10,685 nucleotides of DNA from Eubacteriales Family XIII. Incertae Sedis bacterium (GTDB lineage: Bacteria > Bacillota > Clostridia > Peptostreptococcales > Anaerovoracaceae). The stretch spans positions 1 through 10,685 of the forward strand of contig JAITTH010000047.1 of assembly GCA_031287295.1 (NCBI GenBank), in the 5' to 3' direction. Made by a program: the position numbers and the translations under genes. Position 1 is the stretch's first letter. The number at the start of each line of letters is the position of its first letter. Below the pieces are notes generated by a model. It ran no database searches. It saw only the letters and a list, made by a program, of their open reading frames with translations, and was not told where the DNA came from. Positions 1 to 6,801 of this stretch are shown in pieces.

Positions 1-307
1 TTTCTGTATTGATAAAAAACTTTGCAGAAGCCTTTGGAAAACAGCGGGAAAACCGATCCCAGATTGGGAAGAAATATCGGAGATTGGAAAAAGATAAGGC
101 AGCCGACTCGTCTCTTGCATCAATCTTACAATGAATGATGAAGTCCGAATATAATTTGGGCATATCGTCTTTGTAGCCTTTTTGAATGACTCTGTTACAT
201 TCGCTGTCAAACTCAATCCAGTTATCAATTGTATTTGAAAATATATGGGCTTCAAGTAATGGAGGTTCGATTGTGTATTGGAATTCAGGTGTGTGTGGTG
301 CTGCCAT
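1..307 (-). CDS. Unrecognised protein, C-terminus cut by left window edge
   Basis: An open frame starts at ATG 307 and runs off the left edge, giving at least 102 codons. I do not recognise the product. It begins MAAPHTPEFQYTIEPP and continues with a mixed acidic/aromatic sequence including IDNWIEFDSECNRVI and SNLRYFFPIWDRFS. There is no signal peptide or obvious transmembrane segment. A TGA lies two codons before the ATG, so the start cannot move far upstream. The ribosome site is weak (AAGG about 12 bases upstream, GAAG closer). A TGCTATAAT extended -10 lies about 70 bases upstream on the same strand. Against it, other frames here are also free of stops: a second minus frame and a plus frame at 229-501. 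I prefer this one for its balanced, acid-containing composition. It could be a soluble accessory protein or a gene remnant. The surrounding DNA is AT-rich. Confidence 0.45.
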   Translation of the reverse strand, partial: MAAPHTPEFQYTIEPPLLEAHIFSNTIDNWIEFDSECNRVIQKGYKDDMPKLYSDFIIHCKIDARDESAALSFSNLRYFFPIWDRFSRCFPKASAKFFINTE

Positions 308-523
308 GCTTCAAATGGACCTTTGTGCCACGTCTTGGCCTTTACCAAGAAAAGACTAACTTTCTGAATATTATGGTAATTATAGCACAAAAATCCTATT
401 CGCAAGTGAACTTTGGACAGCAACGGAGGGAATCCTCTTCCATCTTTAACATGATATTCAAAACTTCAAACCTCTATCATCAGCGAATCTATCTATTTTA
501 GACATTATTTGCGACGTATTTGG
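308..523. other. AT-rich intergenic stretch with no firm gene
   Basis: Between the left-edge gene and the toxin stop codon I see only the possible promoter at 379-387 and a very short minus-strand frame at 396-461 (TTG start, or ATG at 452). That frame encodes about 20 residues ending CCPKFTCE. A plus-strand frame at 229-501 spans the area but lacks a convincing ribosome site and has an unnatural composition. No terminator hairpin with a T-tract follows the toxin gene. Confidence 0.5.
379..387 (-). promoter_or_regulatory. Possible extended -10 promoter for the left-edge gene
   Basis: On the minus strand this reads TGCTATAAT, a consensus -10 with the upstream TGn extension used by SigA-type holoenzymes. 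A poor -35 (TTGCGA, 400-405) is only 15 bases upstream, so the extended -10 would have to carry recognition. Transcription would start near 372, leaving a leader of about 65 nt before ATG 307. The leader contains a small CTTGG/CCAAG hairpin at about 337-352. This rests on motif match only. Confidence 0.35.
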
Positions 524-922
524 TTATAGACCGACTCCGCATGATTCTAGATATTTAGCAACTGTTAATACTTTTGGGCGCTCTATATCGATTTCAAAAA
601 AATGCCGATCTCCACTTATGATTATATCGACATCGGAAGCTATCGCGGCATTTAGTATCGGCGCATCTTTGGCGTCAGCAATTAGCCTCTGCGGTAAATC
701 CGGAGCAATAATGAATTCGTATGCAAGTTCGGTAAGAAAAACTTCTATAACCGGGGATGTCGCATGAAATTTCGTTTCTGCAATCCGCCGAAATTCGGCG
801 AGATTATAGTCAGTCAATACGAGAGTATGGTTTTTTGCAATATGGATTAATGCCTGTGCCGGTCTTGAATCAGGATAAAACAGCGCAGAAATAAGAATGT
901 TCGTATCTGTTAAGATCCTCAA
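524..922 (-). CDS. PIN-domain toxin of a toxin-antitoxin pair (probable ribonuclease)
   Basis: A single PIN domain fills this 132-residue protein. From the TTG start it reads MRILTDTNILISALF, with the expected four acidic residues at D6 (TDTN), E43 (LAEF), D87 (DAKDAPI) and D105 (SGDRHF). In known PIN toxins these hold Mg2+/Mn2+ for RNA cleavage. The sequence most resembles the COG1569-like 'putative toxin, PIN family' group. I chose TTG at 922 because the domain starts exactly there and it lies 2 bases after the antitoxin stop. The purine-rich end of the antitoxin gene (GGGAAAGAAGAG) supplies a ribosome site. A longer frame begins at 961, but its 13 extra residues overlap the antitoxin coding end and do not look like protein. 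Translation is probably coupled to the antitoxin. The RNA target cannot be told from sequence. Confidence 0.85.
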   Translation of the reverse strand: MRILTDTNILISALFYPDSRPAQALIHIAKNHTLVLTDYNLAEFRRIAETKFHATSPVIEVFLTELAYEFIIAPDLPQRLIADAKDAPILNAAIASDVDIIISGDRHFFEIDIERPKVLTVAKYLESCGVGL

Positions 923-924
923 GG

Positions 925-1182
925 CTACTCTTCTTTCCCGTAACGCACATCGTAGACCCAAGACTGAATTTCGTCTTCGGAAGGATTCCCAAGGTTTTCC
1001 GCCACACCTCTAAAAGCATTTTGTGCGTTTAAGATGGCAGATTCGGAAGCATTGTCAATAACGATTTCTCCCTTATCATTTCGAAAAAATAGTATTTTAT
1101 CCCCTTCTTTCACGCCGAGTAAACGACGGATTTCCACAGGGACGGTAATTTGCCCATTCGCAGACACTTTTGCTAAATTCAT
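925..1182 (-). CDS. AbrB/MazE-type antitoxin (SpoVT-AbrB domain)
   Basis: This 85-residue protein has an N-terminal swapped-hairpin DNA-binding domain of the SpoVT/AbrB type (about residues 3-47: KVSANGQITVPVEIRRLLGV, then KEGDKILFF and GEIVID). This is the usual form of antitoxins that bind their own operator as dimers. The C-terminal 35-40 residues are acidic and probably form the flexible arm that blocks the toxin active site. The start is ATG 1182, preceded by GAGGTG five bases upstream. The toxin starts 2 bases after its stop, the standard antitoxin-first arrangement. The gene has its own promoter at 1224-1252 and a perfect inverted repeat at 1194-1222, consistent with autorepression by the antitoxin or toxin-antitoxin complex. 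Family assignment is secure; the autoregulation is inferred from the site. Confidence 0.9.
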   Translation of the reverse strand: MNLAKVSANGQITVPVEIRRLLGVKEGDKILFFRNDKGEIVIDNASESAILNAQNAFRGVAENLGNPSEDEIQSWVYDVRYGKEE

Positions 1183-1193
1183 TTCAACACCTC

Positions 1194-1222
1194 ATATCAA
1201 GAATTCTTTAGTTTCTTGATAT
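1194..1222. promoter_or_regulatory. Probable operator of the toxin-antitoxin module (inverted repeat)
   Basis: A perfect 10-bp inverted repeat, ATATCAAGAA (1194-1203) and TTCTTGATAT (1213-1222), flanks a 9-bp spacer. A nested palindrome AAGAATTCTT occupies 1199-1208. The right arm lies directly downstream of the -10 box and the site covers the expected transcription start, so a bound dimer would block transcription. This matches the autoregulation known for AbrB/MazE-type antitoxins. It could also form a hairpin in the 5' leader of the mRNA, but there is no T-tract. Confidence 0.7.
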
Positions 1223-1223
1223 C

Positions 1224-1252
1224 ACTATATACGCACGAAAGCACATTGTAAA
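1224..1252 (-). promoter_or_regulatory. SigA-type promoter of the toxin-antitoxin operon
   Basis: On the minus strand there is a -35 TTTACA (1252-1247), a spacer of exactly 17 bases and a -10 TATAGT (1229-1224). Each hexamer differs from consensus at one position. The predicted start, around 1217, falls inside the inverted repeat. This is the best-formed promoter in the window. Confidence 0.7.
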
Positions 1253-1359
1253 GGTGGTGATCTATCTTTCTCTACGGCGCAAACGTTCGTTGAAGTATTG
1301 TGGGAAATCCATATCTACAGACTGTGTCCGAGCAATCTCCTTTTGCTTAGTCGGAAACC

Positions 1360-3069
1360 TTATTCCTCAAACCCGAAGGGATTGCGCTCAAAGGCACGCA
1401 GGAATTCTTCGAGCTGCGCGGCAATCCGATTGATTTCGTCCGGATCCTGATATTCCAAAACAGCATCAAAAACACTGAGCGCCCTTCCGATTTCGTCCCG
1501 AACACGACCAAGCGATTCCTGGTAAAGTCGCGCGCCTTTCTCCAGAAGAAACTTATTTCTGTCTTGCTCCCTCGGATGAATTTTAATCTCGGAAAGTGCT
1601 TCGAGCCTTTCCTGAATCTCTTCCGCAGTCAAAAGTCCGGGATTTTTCTCGATCACGGTACGCAGTTTTTCTCCGGTGTTTACAACGGTTACCTCTACTT
1701 CCAGAATGCCATTGATATCATAGGTATAACGAACATCAATGGACACTTCCCCGCTTTTCGCAGGGGTGACGGGAACAATCAGTTCTCCCAGAAAAATATT
1801 ATCTTCTACTTTTCGGCTTTCCCCTTGAAGAATGCACACCTCTATGGCAGATTGATTGTCAAAAGCGGTATATAACCGTCGGATTCTCGATGCGGGGATT
1901 ACGGTGTTTCGTTCAAGGATGGGCGTAAAATTCCCCTCTTGAAACACGCCACCCGGCATTTCAATCACGGTTTCTATTCCCAACGTGTAGGGGCAAACAT
2001 CGGTGAGGATGAGTTCTTTGATGGCATCCATTCGATCTTTCATGCCTGCTTGAATCGCGGCACCCAGTGCGACCGCCTCATCCGGATTGACGTCGATCGC
2101 GGGAAAACGACCGAAGAGCTTACTGACGAACGTGCGGACAATCGGCAGCTTTGTGGCGCCACCGACCAAAACCACAGTGTCGATTTCGGATTGCTTGATG
2201 GACGCATCGGAGAGCGCACGAACAATCGGAGCTTTCAAACGTGCCAAAAGTGGTGCGCAAGCATCTTCGTAAAGGCTTCGGCTGATATCCAAAGTGAGCA
2301 ACTCTTCGTTTCTTTTATACGTCATCGTGACCATGGATTCGGAGGCAAACTGTCGTTTCGCTGTTTCCGCACTCTTATGCAATGCGGAAAGCTCTTGCAG
2401 ACAAAGACTGGCAAAAGGAATTCCATGCTTTTCAAGAAACAGACGCATTAGGATTTCGGTAAAATCTTCGCCACCGAGGAAATTGTCGCCTGCGACCGCA
2501 TGCACCTCCATGATATTTCCGGTAAATTCCAAAATGGAAACGTCGAACGTGCCCCCGCCCAAATCGAAAACGAGAAACTGGGTCGCTTCGGGTTTTGTAT
2601 GTAAGCCATATGCGATGGCTGCAGACGTCGGTTCGCTCACGATCCGTTCGACACGAAGCCCGGCAAGCTCCCCTGCTGTCTTCGTCGCCCGGCGCTGTGC
2701 ATCGTTGAAATAGGCAGGCGTGCTGATAACCGCTTCTTCAACGAGTTCGCCCAAATAGACCTCTGCATCTTCTTTCAGTTTTTTGATGATAAAAGCCGAC
2801 AACTCCTCCGGAAGGAACTTTCTGCCTCCCAGCGGGTACTCCCGTTTCGTGCCCATGCTGCGCTTGAAGACGGAAACGGTATTTTGTGGATTCGTAACCA
2901 TCAGTTCCTGGGCGATTTTCCCCGTAAGAATTTGCCCTTCTTCATCGATGCTGACAACCGAAGGCGTGAGGTTTTCTCCGAAAGAATTGGGGATGATTTT
3001 CGGTCCATCTTCCGTGATATAGGCGATCAAACTATTGGTCGTTCCAAGATCAATCCCGATTGAAGCCAT
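1360..3069 (-). CDS. hscC: HscC-type short Hsp70 chaperone
   Basis: An ATP-dependent Hsp70 chaperone of the HscC subfamily, 569 residues against about 640 for DnaK. The nucleotide-binding domain shows IGIDLGTTNSLIAYI (4-18), K70 in the VFKR segment, VFDLGGGTFDVSILE (167-181) and LVGGATKLPI (301-310). The linker reads ELILTDVCPYTLGIE (352-366), with Cys-Pro-Tyr where DnaK has Thr-Pro-Leu, as in E. coli HscC. A substrate domain follows (to about 470), then a shortened helical tail ending NPFGFEE, without the long DnaK lid. Start ATG 3069 has AAGGAAG at good distance. The gene is the last of the purB-proB-proC-nudF cluster, 64 bp after nudF, and no separate strong promoter or CIRCE element is visible in that gap. 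HscC normally works with its own J-domain partner; none is in the window. Substrates are unknown. Confidence 0.92.
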   Translation of the reverse strand: MASIGIDLGTTNSLIAYITEDGPKIIPNSFGENLTPSVVSIDEEGQILTGKIAQELMVTNPQNTVSVFKRSMGTKREYPLGGRKFLPEELSAFIIKKLKEDAEVYLGELVEEAVISTPAYFNDAQRRATKTAGELAGLRVERIVSEPTSAAIAYGLHTKPEATQFLVFDLGGGTFDVSILEFTGNIMEVHAVAGDNFLGGEDFTEILMRLFLEKHGIPFASLCLQELSALHKSAETAKRQFASESMVTMTYKRNEELLTLDISRSLYEDACAPLLARLKAPIVRALSDASIKQSEIDTVVLVGGATKLPIVRTFVSKLFGRFPAIDVNPDEAVALGAAIQAGMKDRMDAIKELILTDVCPYTLGIETVIEMPGGVFQEGNFTPILERNTVIPASRIRRLYTAFDNQSAIEVCILQGESRKVEDNIFLGELIVPVTPAKSGEVSIDVRYTYDINGILEVEVTVVNTGEKLRTVIEKNPGLLTAEEIQERLEALSEIKIHPREQDRNKFLLEKGARLYQESLGRVRDEIGRALSVFDAVLEYQDPDEINRIAAQLEEFLRAFERNPFGFEE

Positions 3070-3133
3070 AATCCACTTCCTTGTACACTTACTTTCCTTT
3101 GCCTTATGAGGTTTAGAATCCGTTCAGTGATCT

Positions 3134-3670
3134 TTATTTCTTTGTCAATTCATATGCCATGACAATGGCGGAAATACTCTTTAAATCGTGAATCTCTCCG
3201 GATAATGCCCATTGGTAAAGTGTTTCGAGCGGATAGAGTTCGATGTCAATCGCCTCGTTGTCATCAAAATCCGTTTCGCCCGCCGTTAGGTCAGTCGCCA
3301 GATACAGATGCAACACTTCTGTGCTGTACCCGATGGACGAGTATGCCGAGGTGAGGTGACGGATGTTCTTCGCGGAAAATCCTGTTTCCTCTCTCAATTC
3401 GCGCAGGGCAGCCTCCTTCGGATCTTCGCCTTTTTCCAATTTCCCGGCAGGGGCTTCCAACACCGCCTTCTCGGCCGATTTACGGAACTGGCGCACCATC
3501 GGAACCTTCCCATCTTCTGTGATCGCCAGGATAACAACACCACCATGATGTTCCACAATCTCACGATAGGAAGTTCCACCGTCTTTGACTGTGACCAAAT
3601 CTCTGCGAAGATTGATGATTTTCCCTTCGTAAATACGTTCGCTTTCGAGTGTCTTTTCTTCTATGATCAT
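3134..3670 (-). CDS. nudF: NUDIX hydrolase, probable ADP-ribose pyrophosphatase
   Basis: This 178-residue protein carries a complete Nudix box: G76, E82, then REL-REE-TGF at 90-98 in the GX5EX7REUXEEXGU pattern. It has the preceding GGVVILAI strand and the LEAPAGKLEKGE segment typical of ADP-ribose pyrophosphatases. These enzymes hydrolyse ADP-ribose to AMP and ribose 5-phosphate using Mg2+ bound by the Nudix glutamates. The segment after the box reads AYSSIGYSTE, where many ADP-ribose enzymes have a Pro-containing SPG turn. Substrate choice among ADP-ribose, ADP-sugars or other nucleoside diphosphates is therefore not certain. ATG 3670 overlaps the proC stop by 4 bases (ATGA), which indicates translational coupling. 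A link to proline synthesis is not obvious; operon placement may simply reflect shared expression. Confidence 0.88.
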   Translation of the reverse strand: MIIEEKTLESERIYEGKIINLRRDLVTVKDGGTSYREIVEHHGGVVILAITEDGKVPMVRQFRKSAEKAVLEAPAGKLEKGEDPKEAALRELREETGFSAKNIRHLTSAYSSIGYSTEVLHLYLATDLTAGETDFDDNEAIDIELYPLETLYQWALSGEIHDLKSISAIVMAYELTKK

Positions 3671-4512
3671 TGGGTCATCTTCTCCGATTTTGCAATCGCG
3701 GCATTCATGCCCTCTTTTACGATTTCCATGAAATTCTTTTCGAGAAGCACATTTACTGCTTCAATCGTTGTGCCTCCGGGGCTGCATACATTGATGCGCA
3801 GCTGTTCGGGACTTTCACTGTTTTCCAAAACCATCTTCGCGGCGCCCATGGTCGTCTGTGCCGCAAAAATACGCGCATCTTCTTCCGGGATGCCGTGCGA
3901 AACCGCACATTCGATGAGCGCCTGAATGTACATATAGGCATATGCCGGACTGCTTCCGGAAACACCAACCACGGTATCCATGAGCGATTCCGGCACCTCC
4001 GCAGCCTTTCCGATCGATTCGAAGACACTGAATACATCGGAGAACTCCTTGTCTGAAACGGATAGGTTTCGAGAGAGCCCCGCCATGCCTACACCAACCA
4101 TTGCGGGGGTGTTTGGCATCACGCGGACGACTTTGTTGTCTGAACCGAGGACCCCTTCGAGCCAACCGATGCTGATGCCCGCAGCAATGCTGATGATAAC
4201 CGGCTTATTGTCCACGCGCGCAGCAGATGCCGCAATTTCCGGAACAAGTCCGCCGAAAGCGTTGGGCTTGACAGCCAACAAAAGATATTCCGAACGGCTC
4301 ACCACATCATCTAAATTTGCAGCAATCGAAACAAACGGAAGATCCTTGACCAACTCCAGTTTCTCTAAATCCATATCACAGACAATGATCTCGGCATCCA
4401 CCAACTTTTTTGCAGATTCGGTTCCGTCCGATTGTTTTGCATAAAGTGCGGCGGAGTAACCCTTGATGATCGCGCCCCCCATATTTCCACTTCCGATGAC
4501 CCCAAGCTTCAT
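3667..4512 (-). CDS. proC: Pyrroline-5-carboxylate reductase
   Basis: Last enzyme of proline synthesis: reduces 1-pyrroline-5-carboxylate to proline with NAD(P)H. From ATG 4512 the protein has 281 residues, normal for the family. The N-terminal Rossmann fold shows GVIGSGNMGG (4-13), with RVMPNTPAMVG (130-140) contacting substrate and cofactor. The C-terminal helical dimer domain contains VSGSSPAYAY (184-193) and the P5CR signature SPGGTTIEAVNVLL (244-257). The frame stays open up to 4653, but the 47 extra residues are antisense to proB and poor in character. ATG 4512 has GAGAGGAG about 8 bases upstream and lies 19 bp after the proB stop, so I use it. It overlaps nudF by 4 bases. Together with proB and the divergent proA it completes the pathway. 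Confidence 0.95.
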   Translation of the reverse strand: MKLGVIGSGNMGGAIIKGYSAALYAKQSDGTESAKKLVDAEIIVCDMDLEKLELVKDLPFVSIAANLDDVVSRSEYLLLAVKPNAFGGLVPEIAASAARVDNKPVIISIAAGISIGWLEGVLGSDNKVVRVMPNTPAMVGVGMAGLSRNLSVSDKEFSDVFSVFESIGKAAEVPESLMDTVVGVSGSSPAYAYMYIQALIECAVSHGIPEEDARIFAAQTTMGAAKMVLENSESPEQLRINVCSPGGTTIEAVNVLLEKNFMEIVKEGMNAAIAKSEKMTQ

Positions 4513-4531
4513 ATTGTCTTCTCCTCTCGCT

Positions 4532-5329
4532 TTAACGCGCAATGAATATCGTACCGATGTCGCCACCGTCTTCAATCGTTTGCAAAACGTTGTCGTGTTT
4601 TCCGTTGACGAGCAACATGTGCGTACCATACTCGGCAACCTTTCGCGCAGCACCGATTTTGCTGTTCATTCCGCCCGTCCCAAAACTGCTCTTTCCCGAC
4701 GTGTCCACCTTGGATACCAACGCGTCAATATCCGTGACCTCTCGAATGAGCTTCGCCGAACTGTCTTCGCCGGGATCTTTGTCGAACACGCCATCGACGT
4801 TGCTCATGAGAATGAGCAGGTCTGCGTTCCAAAGGTTGGCGGTATAGGCAGCAAGGGCGTCGTTATCGCCGAAGCCAAACTCCTCGACACTGACACTGTC
4901 GTTTTCATTGATGATGGGAACAACCCCCTCGTCGAGCAGGGTGAATAACGTATTGCGTATATGTATGGATGAATTGTGTTTTTCAAAATCTTCACGCGTG
5001 AGCAGAAGTTGCCCAATGACATAACCTGCAGCCGTGAAATATTTTTTATATGCCAGCATGAGTTCCACCTGACCGATGGCGCATAGGGCTTGTTTGAAAT
5101 TAATGTCACCATGTCTGCTCTTTAGCCCGAGTGCCGTAACGCCACTGATTTCTGCACCGGACGATACGATGATGATTTGCTTGCCCTCTCGCATGAGCGC
5201 AACGACCTGATCTGTGATGTTTGCGATGACGTTGCCGTCCAGATGCCCGTCGCTACCCGTGAGCACATTGCTTCCGATTTTCAGGACGATCTTTCGGCTT
5301 TCTTTGAGAATACTTGATGCTTTCCCCAT
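4532..5329 (-). CDS. proB: Glutamate 5-kinase without PUA domain
   Basis: First and committed step of proline synthesis: phosphorylates glutamate to glutamyl 5-phosphate, the substrate of ProA. The 265-residue protein is a stand-alone amino-acid kinase domain: LKIGSNVLTG (16-25), VSSGAEISGV (55-64), NENDSVSVEE (141-150), FGDNDALAAYTA (153-164), LMSNVDGVFDKDP (174-186) and GTGGMNSKIGAA (217-228). The C-terminal PUA domain of E. coli ProB (367 aa) is absent, as in several Firmicutes. Two small departures are a Glu after SSGA, where Val or Ile is usual, and MNSK for the usual MxTK. ATG 5329 has GGAGAG six bases upstream. A GTG at 5341 in frame is a possible alternative that adds four residues. 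It lies 23 bp after purB. Proline feedback on this enzyme is known in the family but cannot be read here. Confidence 0.94.
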   Translation of the reverse strand: MGKASSILKESRKIVLKIGSNVLTGSDGHLDGNVIANITDQVVALMREGKQIIIVSSGAEISGVTALGLKSRHGDINFKQALCAIGQVELMLAYKKYFTAAGYVIGQLLLTREDFEKHNSSIHIRNTLFTLLDEGVVPIINENDSVSVEEFGFGDNDALAAYTANLWNADLLILMSNVDGVFDKDPGEDSSAKLIREVTDIDALVSKVDTSGKSSFGTGGMNSKIGAARKVAEYGTHMLLVNGKHDNVLQTIEDGGDIGTIFIAR

Positions 5330-5352
5330 TTTTCTCTCCACACTTCTTCCTT

Positions 5353-6801
5353 TTATACCTTCAGCTCCGCCATGCCGACGGAACCCCGCGCTTTTTTGCG
5401 TGTAATCGGCAAGATGGTTGTTTCGATGAATTCTTCCGTTTGGTTTGCACTCCTCCCGGTATAGAGTTTGGGGTCGAGAAGTGCACCAATGTCATTTTCC
5501 GTAAGTCCGAATGCGGGGTCTGCCGCAATTCGTTTCAACAAATCGTTTTCTTTGCCTTTTTCCTTTACCTGTTTTGCCGCCTCCATCGAATGCACGCGAA
5601 TTCGTTCGTGCAAATCTTGGCGATTGCCACCCTTCTTCACCGCCTCCATAAGAATGTTTTCCGTGGCCATAAACGGAAGCTCCGCCATTACATGCGCATG
5701 AATCACCTTTTTGTTGACAACAAGACCGCTGCAAATGTTGCGTAAAATATCGATAACGGCATCTGCCGCCATAAACGCTTCCGGCAAGACAATGCGGCGA
5801 CATGCGGAATCGTCCAACGTACGCTCAAACCACTGCGTGCTTTCTGTAATCGCCGGGACACTTTCGATGCCAATGATATACCTTGACAGCGATGCCACGC
5901 GTTCACTGCGCATCGGATTTCTCTTGTACGCCATCGCGGAGGAACCAATCTGATCTTTTTCGAAAGGTTCTTCGATTTCTTTCATGCTTTGAAGCATTCG
6001 CATATCGTTGGTCATTTTGGTTGCACTTTGGGCGATGCCGGATAGCACCGCCAAGACCTTACTGTCGATTTTGCGCGTATAGGTCTGTCCGGAAACCGCC
6101 ACGACATTTTTGAATCCGAGCTTGCGAACGACAAGCGATTCGAGCTTTTTCACCTTTTTTTCATCGCCTTCGAAAAGTTCCAGAAAACTCGCTTGGGTTC
6201 CGGTGGTTCCCTTTACCCCAAGCAACGGCAAACTTTCGACAAGCGCAGAAACGTCCAAATAATCATAATAGAAATCTTGCAACCACAGAGATGCTCTTTT
6301 CCCAACCGTCACAAGCTGCGCGGGCTGAAAATGTGTAAATCCGAGCGTCGGAAGATCCTTGTACCTCAAAGCGAATTTTGCAAGAAGACCCATGAGTCGT
6401 ACAAGCTTATCCCGAATCAGATACAGCGCATCCCGCATAACAATGATGTCCGTATTGTCTCCGACATAGGCGCTGGTCGCCCCGAGATGAATGATCGGTG
6501 CCGCAGATTTCGCCTGTAAACCGTAGGCATAGACATGCGCCATGACATCATGACGCACCTTTTTTTCGCGAGCTTCCGCGACACGATAATTGATGTCTTC
6601 ACAAAAGGTTCGCATTTCTACGATTTGCGCTTCCGTAATGGGAAGACCAAGCTCCATTTCTGCCTCTGCAAGCGCGATCCATAGCCTCCGCCAAGTAGAA
6701 AACTTTACATGCGGAGAAAAAAGATGCGACATTTCCGCACTCGTATAGCGGGTTGTAAGCGGGTTGGAATAACTGTTTTGTTGAGAATTATACTGGGTCA
6801 T
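5353..6801 (-). CDS. purB: Adenylosuccinate lyase
   Basis: Acts twice in purine synthesis, releasing fumarate from SAICAR to give AICAR and from adenylosuccinate to give AMP. The 482-residue protein is of the longer class shared by many Clostridia and eukaryotes; the Bacillus subtilis enzyme is about 430. Visible signatures: RHDVMAHVYAYG (83-94), HLGATSAYVGDNTD (105-118), TLGFTHFQPAQLVTVGKRA with His157, KGTTGTQASF (197-206), and the mobile signature loop GSSAMAYKRNP (286-296) holding the catalytic serine. The N-terminus (NPLTTRYTSAEM, then FSTWRRLW) matches family form, so ATG 6801 is a sensible start. An AAAGGGG stretch lies about 12 bases upstream, rather far. It heads the minus-strand cluster and is read from the 192-bp divergent region. 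No guanine riboswitch core or clear PurR box was seen there. Confidence 0.96.
   Translation of the reverse strand: MTQYNSQQNSYSNPLTTRYTSAEMSHLFSPHVKFSTWRRLWIALAEAEMELGLPITEAQIVEMRTFCEDINYRVAEAREKKVRHDVMAHVYAYGLQAKSAAPIIHLGATSAYVGDNTDIIVMRDALYLIRDKLVRLMGLLAKFALRYKDLPTLGFTHFQPAQLVTVGKRASLWLQDFYYDYLDVSALVESLPLLGVKGTTGTQASFLELFEGDEKKVKKLESLVVRKLGFKNVVAVSGQTYTRKIDSKVLAVLSGIAQSATKMTNDMRMLQSMKEIEEPFEKDQIGSSAMAYKRNPMRSERVASLSRYIIGIESVPAITESTQWFERTLDDSACRRIVLPEAFMAADAVIDILRNICSGLVVNKKVIHAHVMAELPFMATENILMEAVKKGGNRQDLHERIRVHSMEAAKQVKEKGKENDLLKRIAADPAFGLTENDIGALLDPKLYTGRSANQTEEFIETTILPITRKKARGSVGMAELKV

Noticed and set aside
229..501. 90-codon plus-strand open frame
   Set aside because: No convincing ribosome site, composition unlike a protein, and it opposes the better minus-strand frame and candidate promoter. 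Likely a by-product of low stop density.
1262..1366. 35-codon minus-strand open frame after hscC, with ATG at 1312 (MDFPQYFNERLRRRER)
   Set aside because: Only 16 residues from the ATG, with the nearest AAGGAG over 20 bases away. It might be the tail of a lost gene, but nothing proves it.
1939..2451. 170-codon plus-strand frame opposite hscC and similar long antisense frames over proC, proB and purB
   Set aside because: Shadow frames of well-identified genes; no domains, no ribosome sites.
3070..3133. Heat-shock (CIRCE) operator or separate promoter before hscC
   Set aside because: No TTAGCACTC/GAGTGCTAA pair and no good -35/-10 pair in the 64-bp gap.
4513..4653. 47-codon N-terminal extension of proC
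   Set aside because: It is antisense-frame sequence over the proB 3' end; ATG 4512 directly precedes the Rossmann motif and has a good ribosome site.
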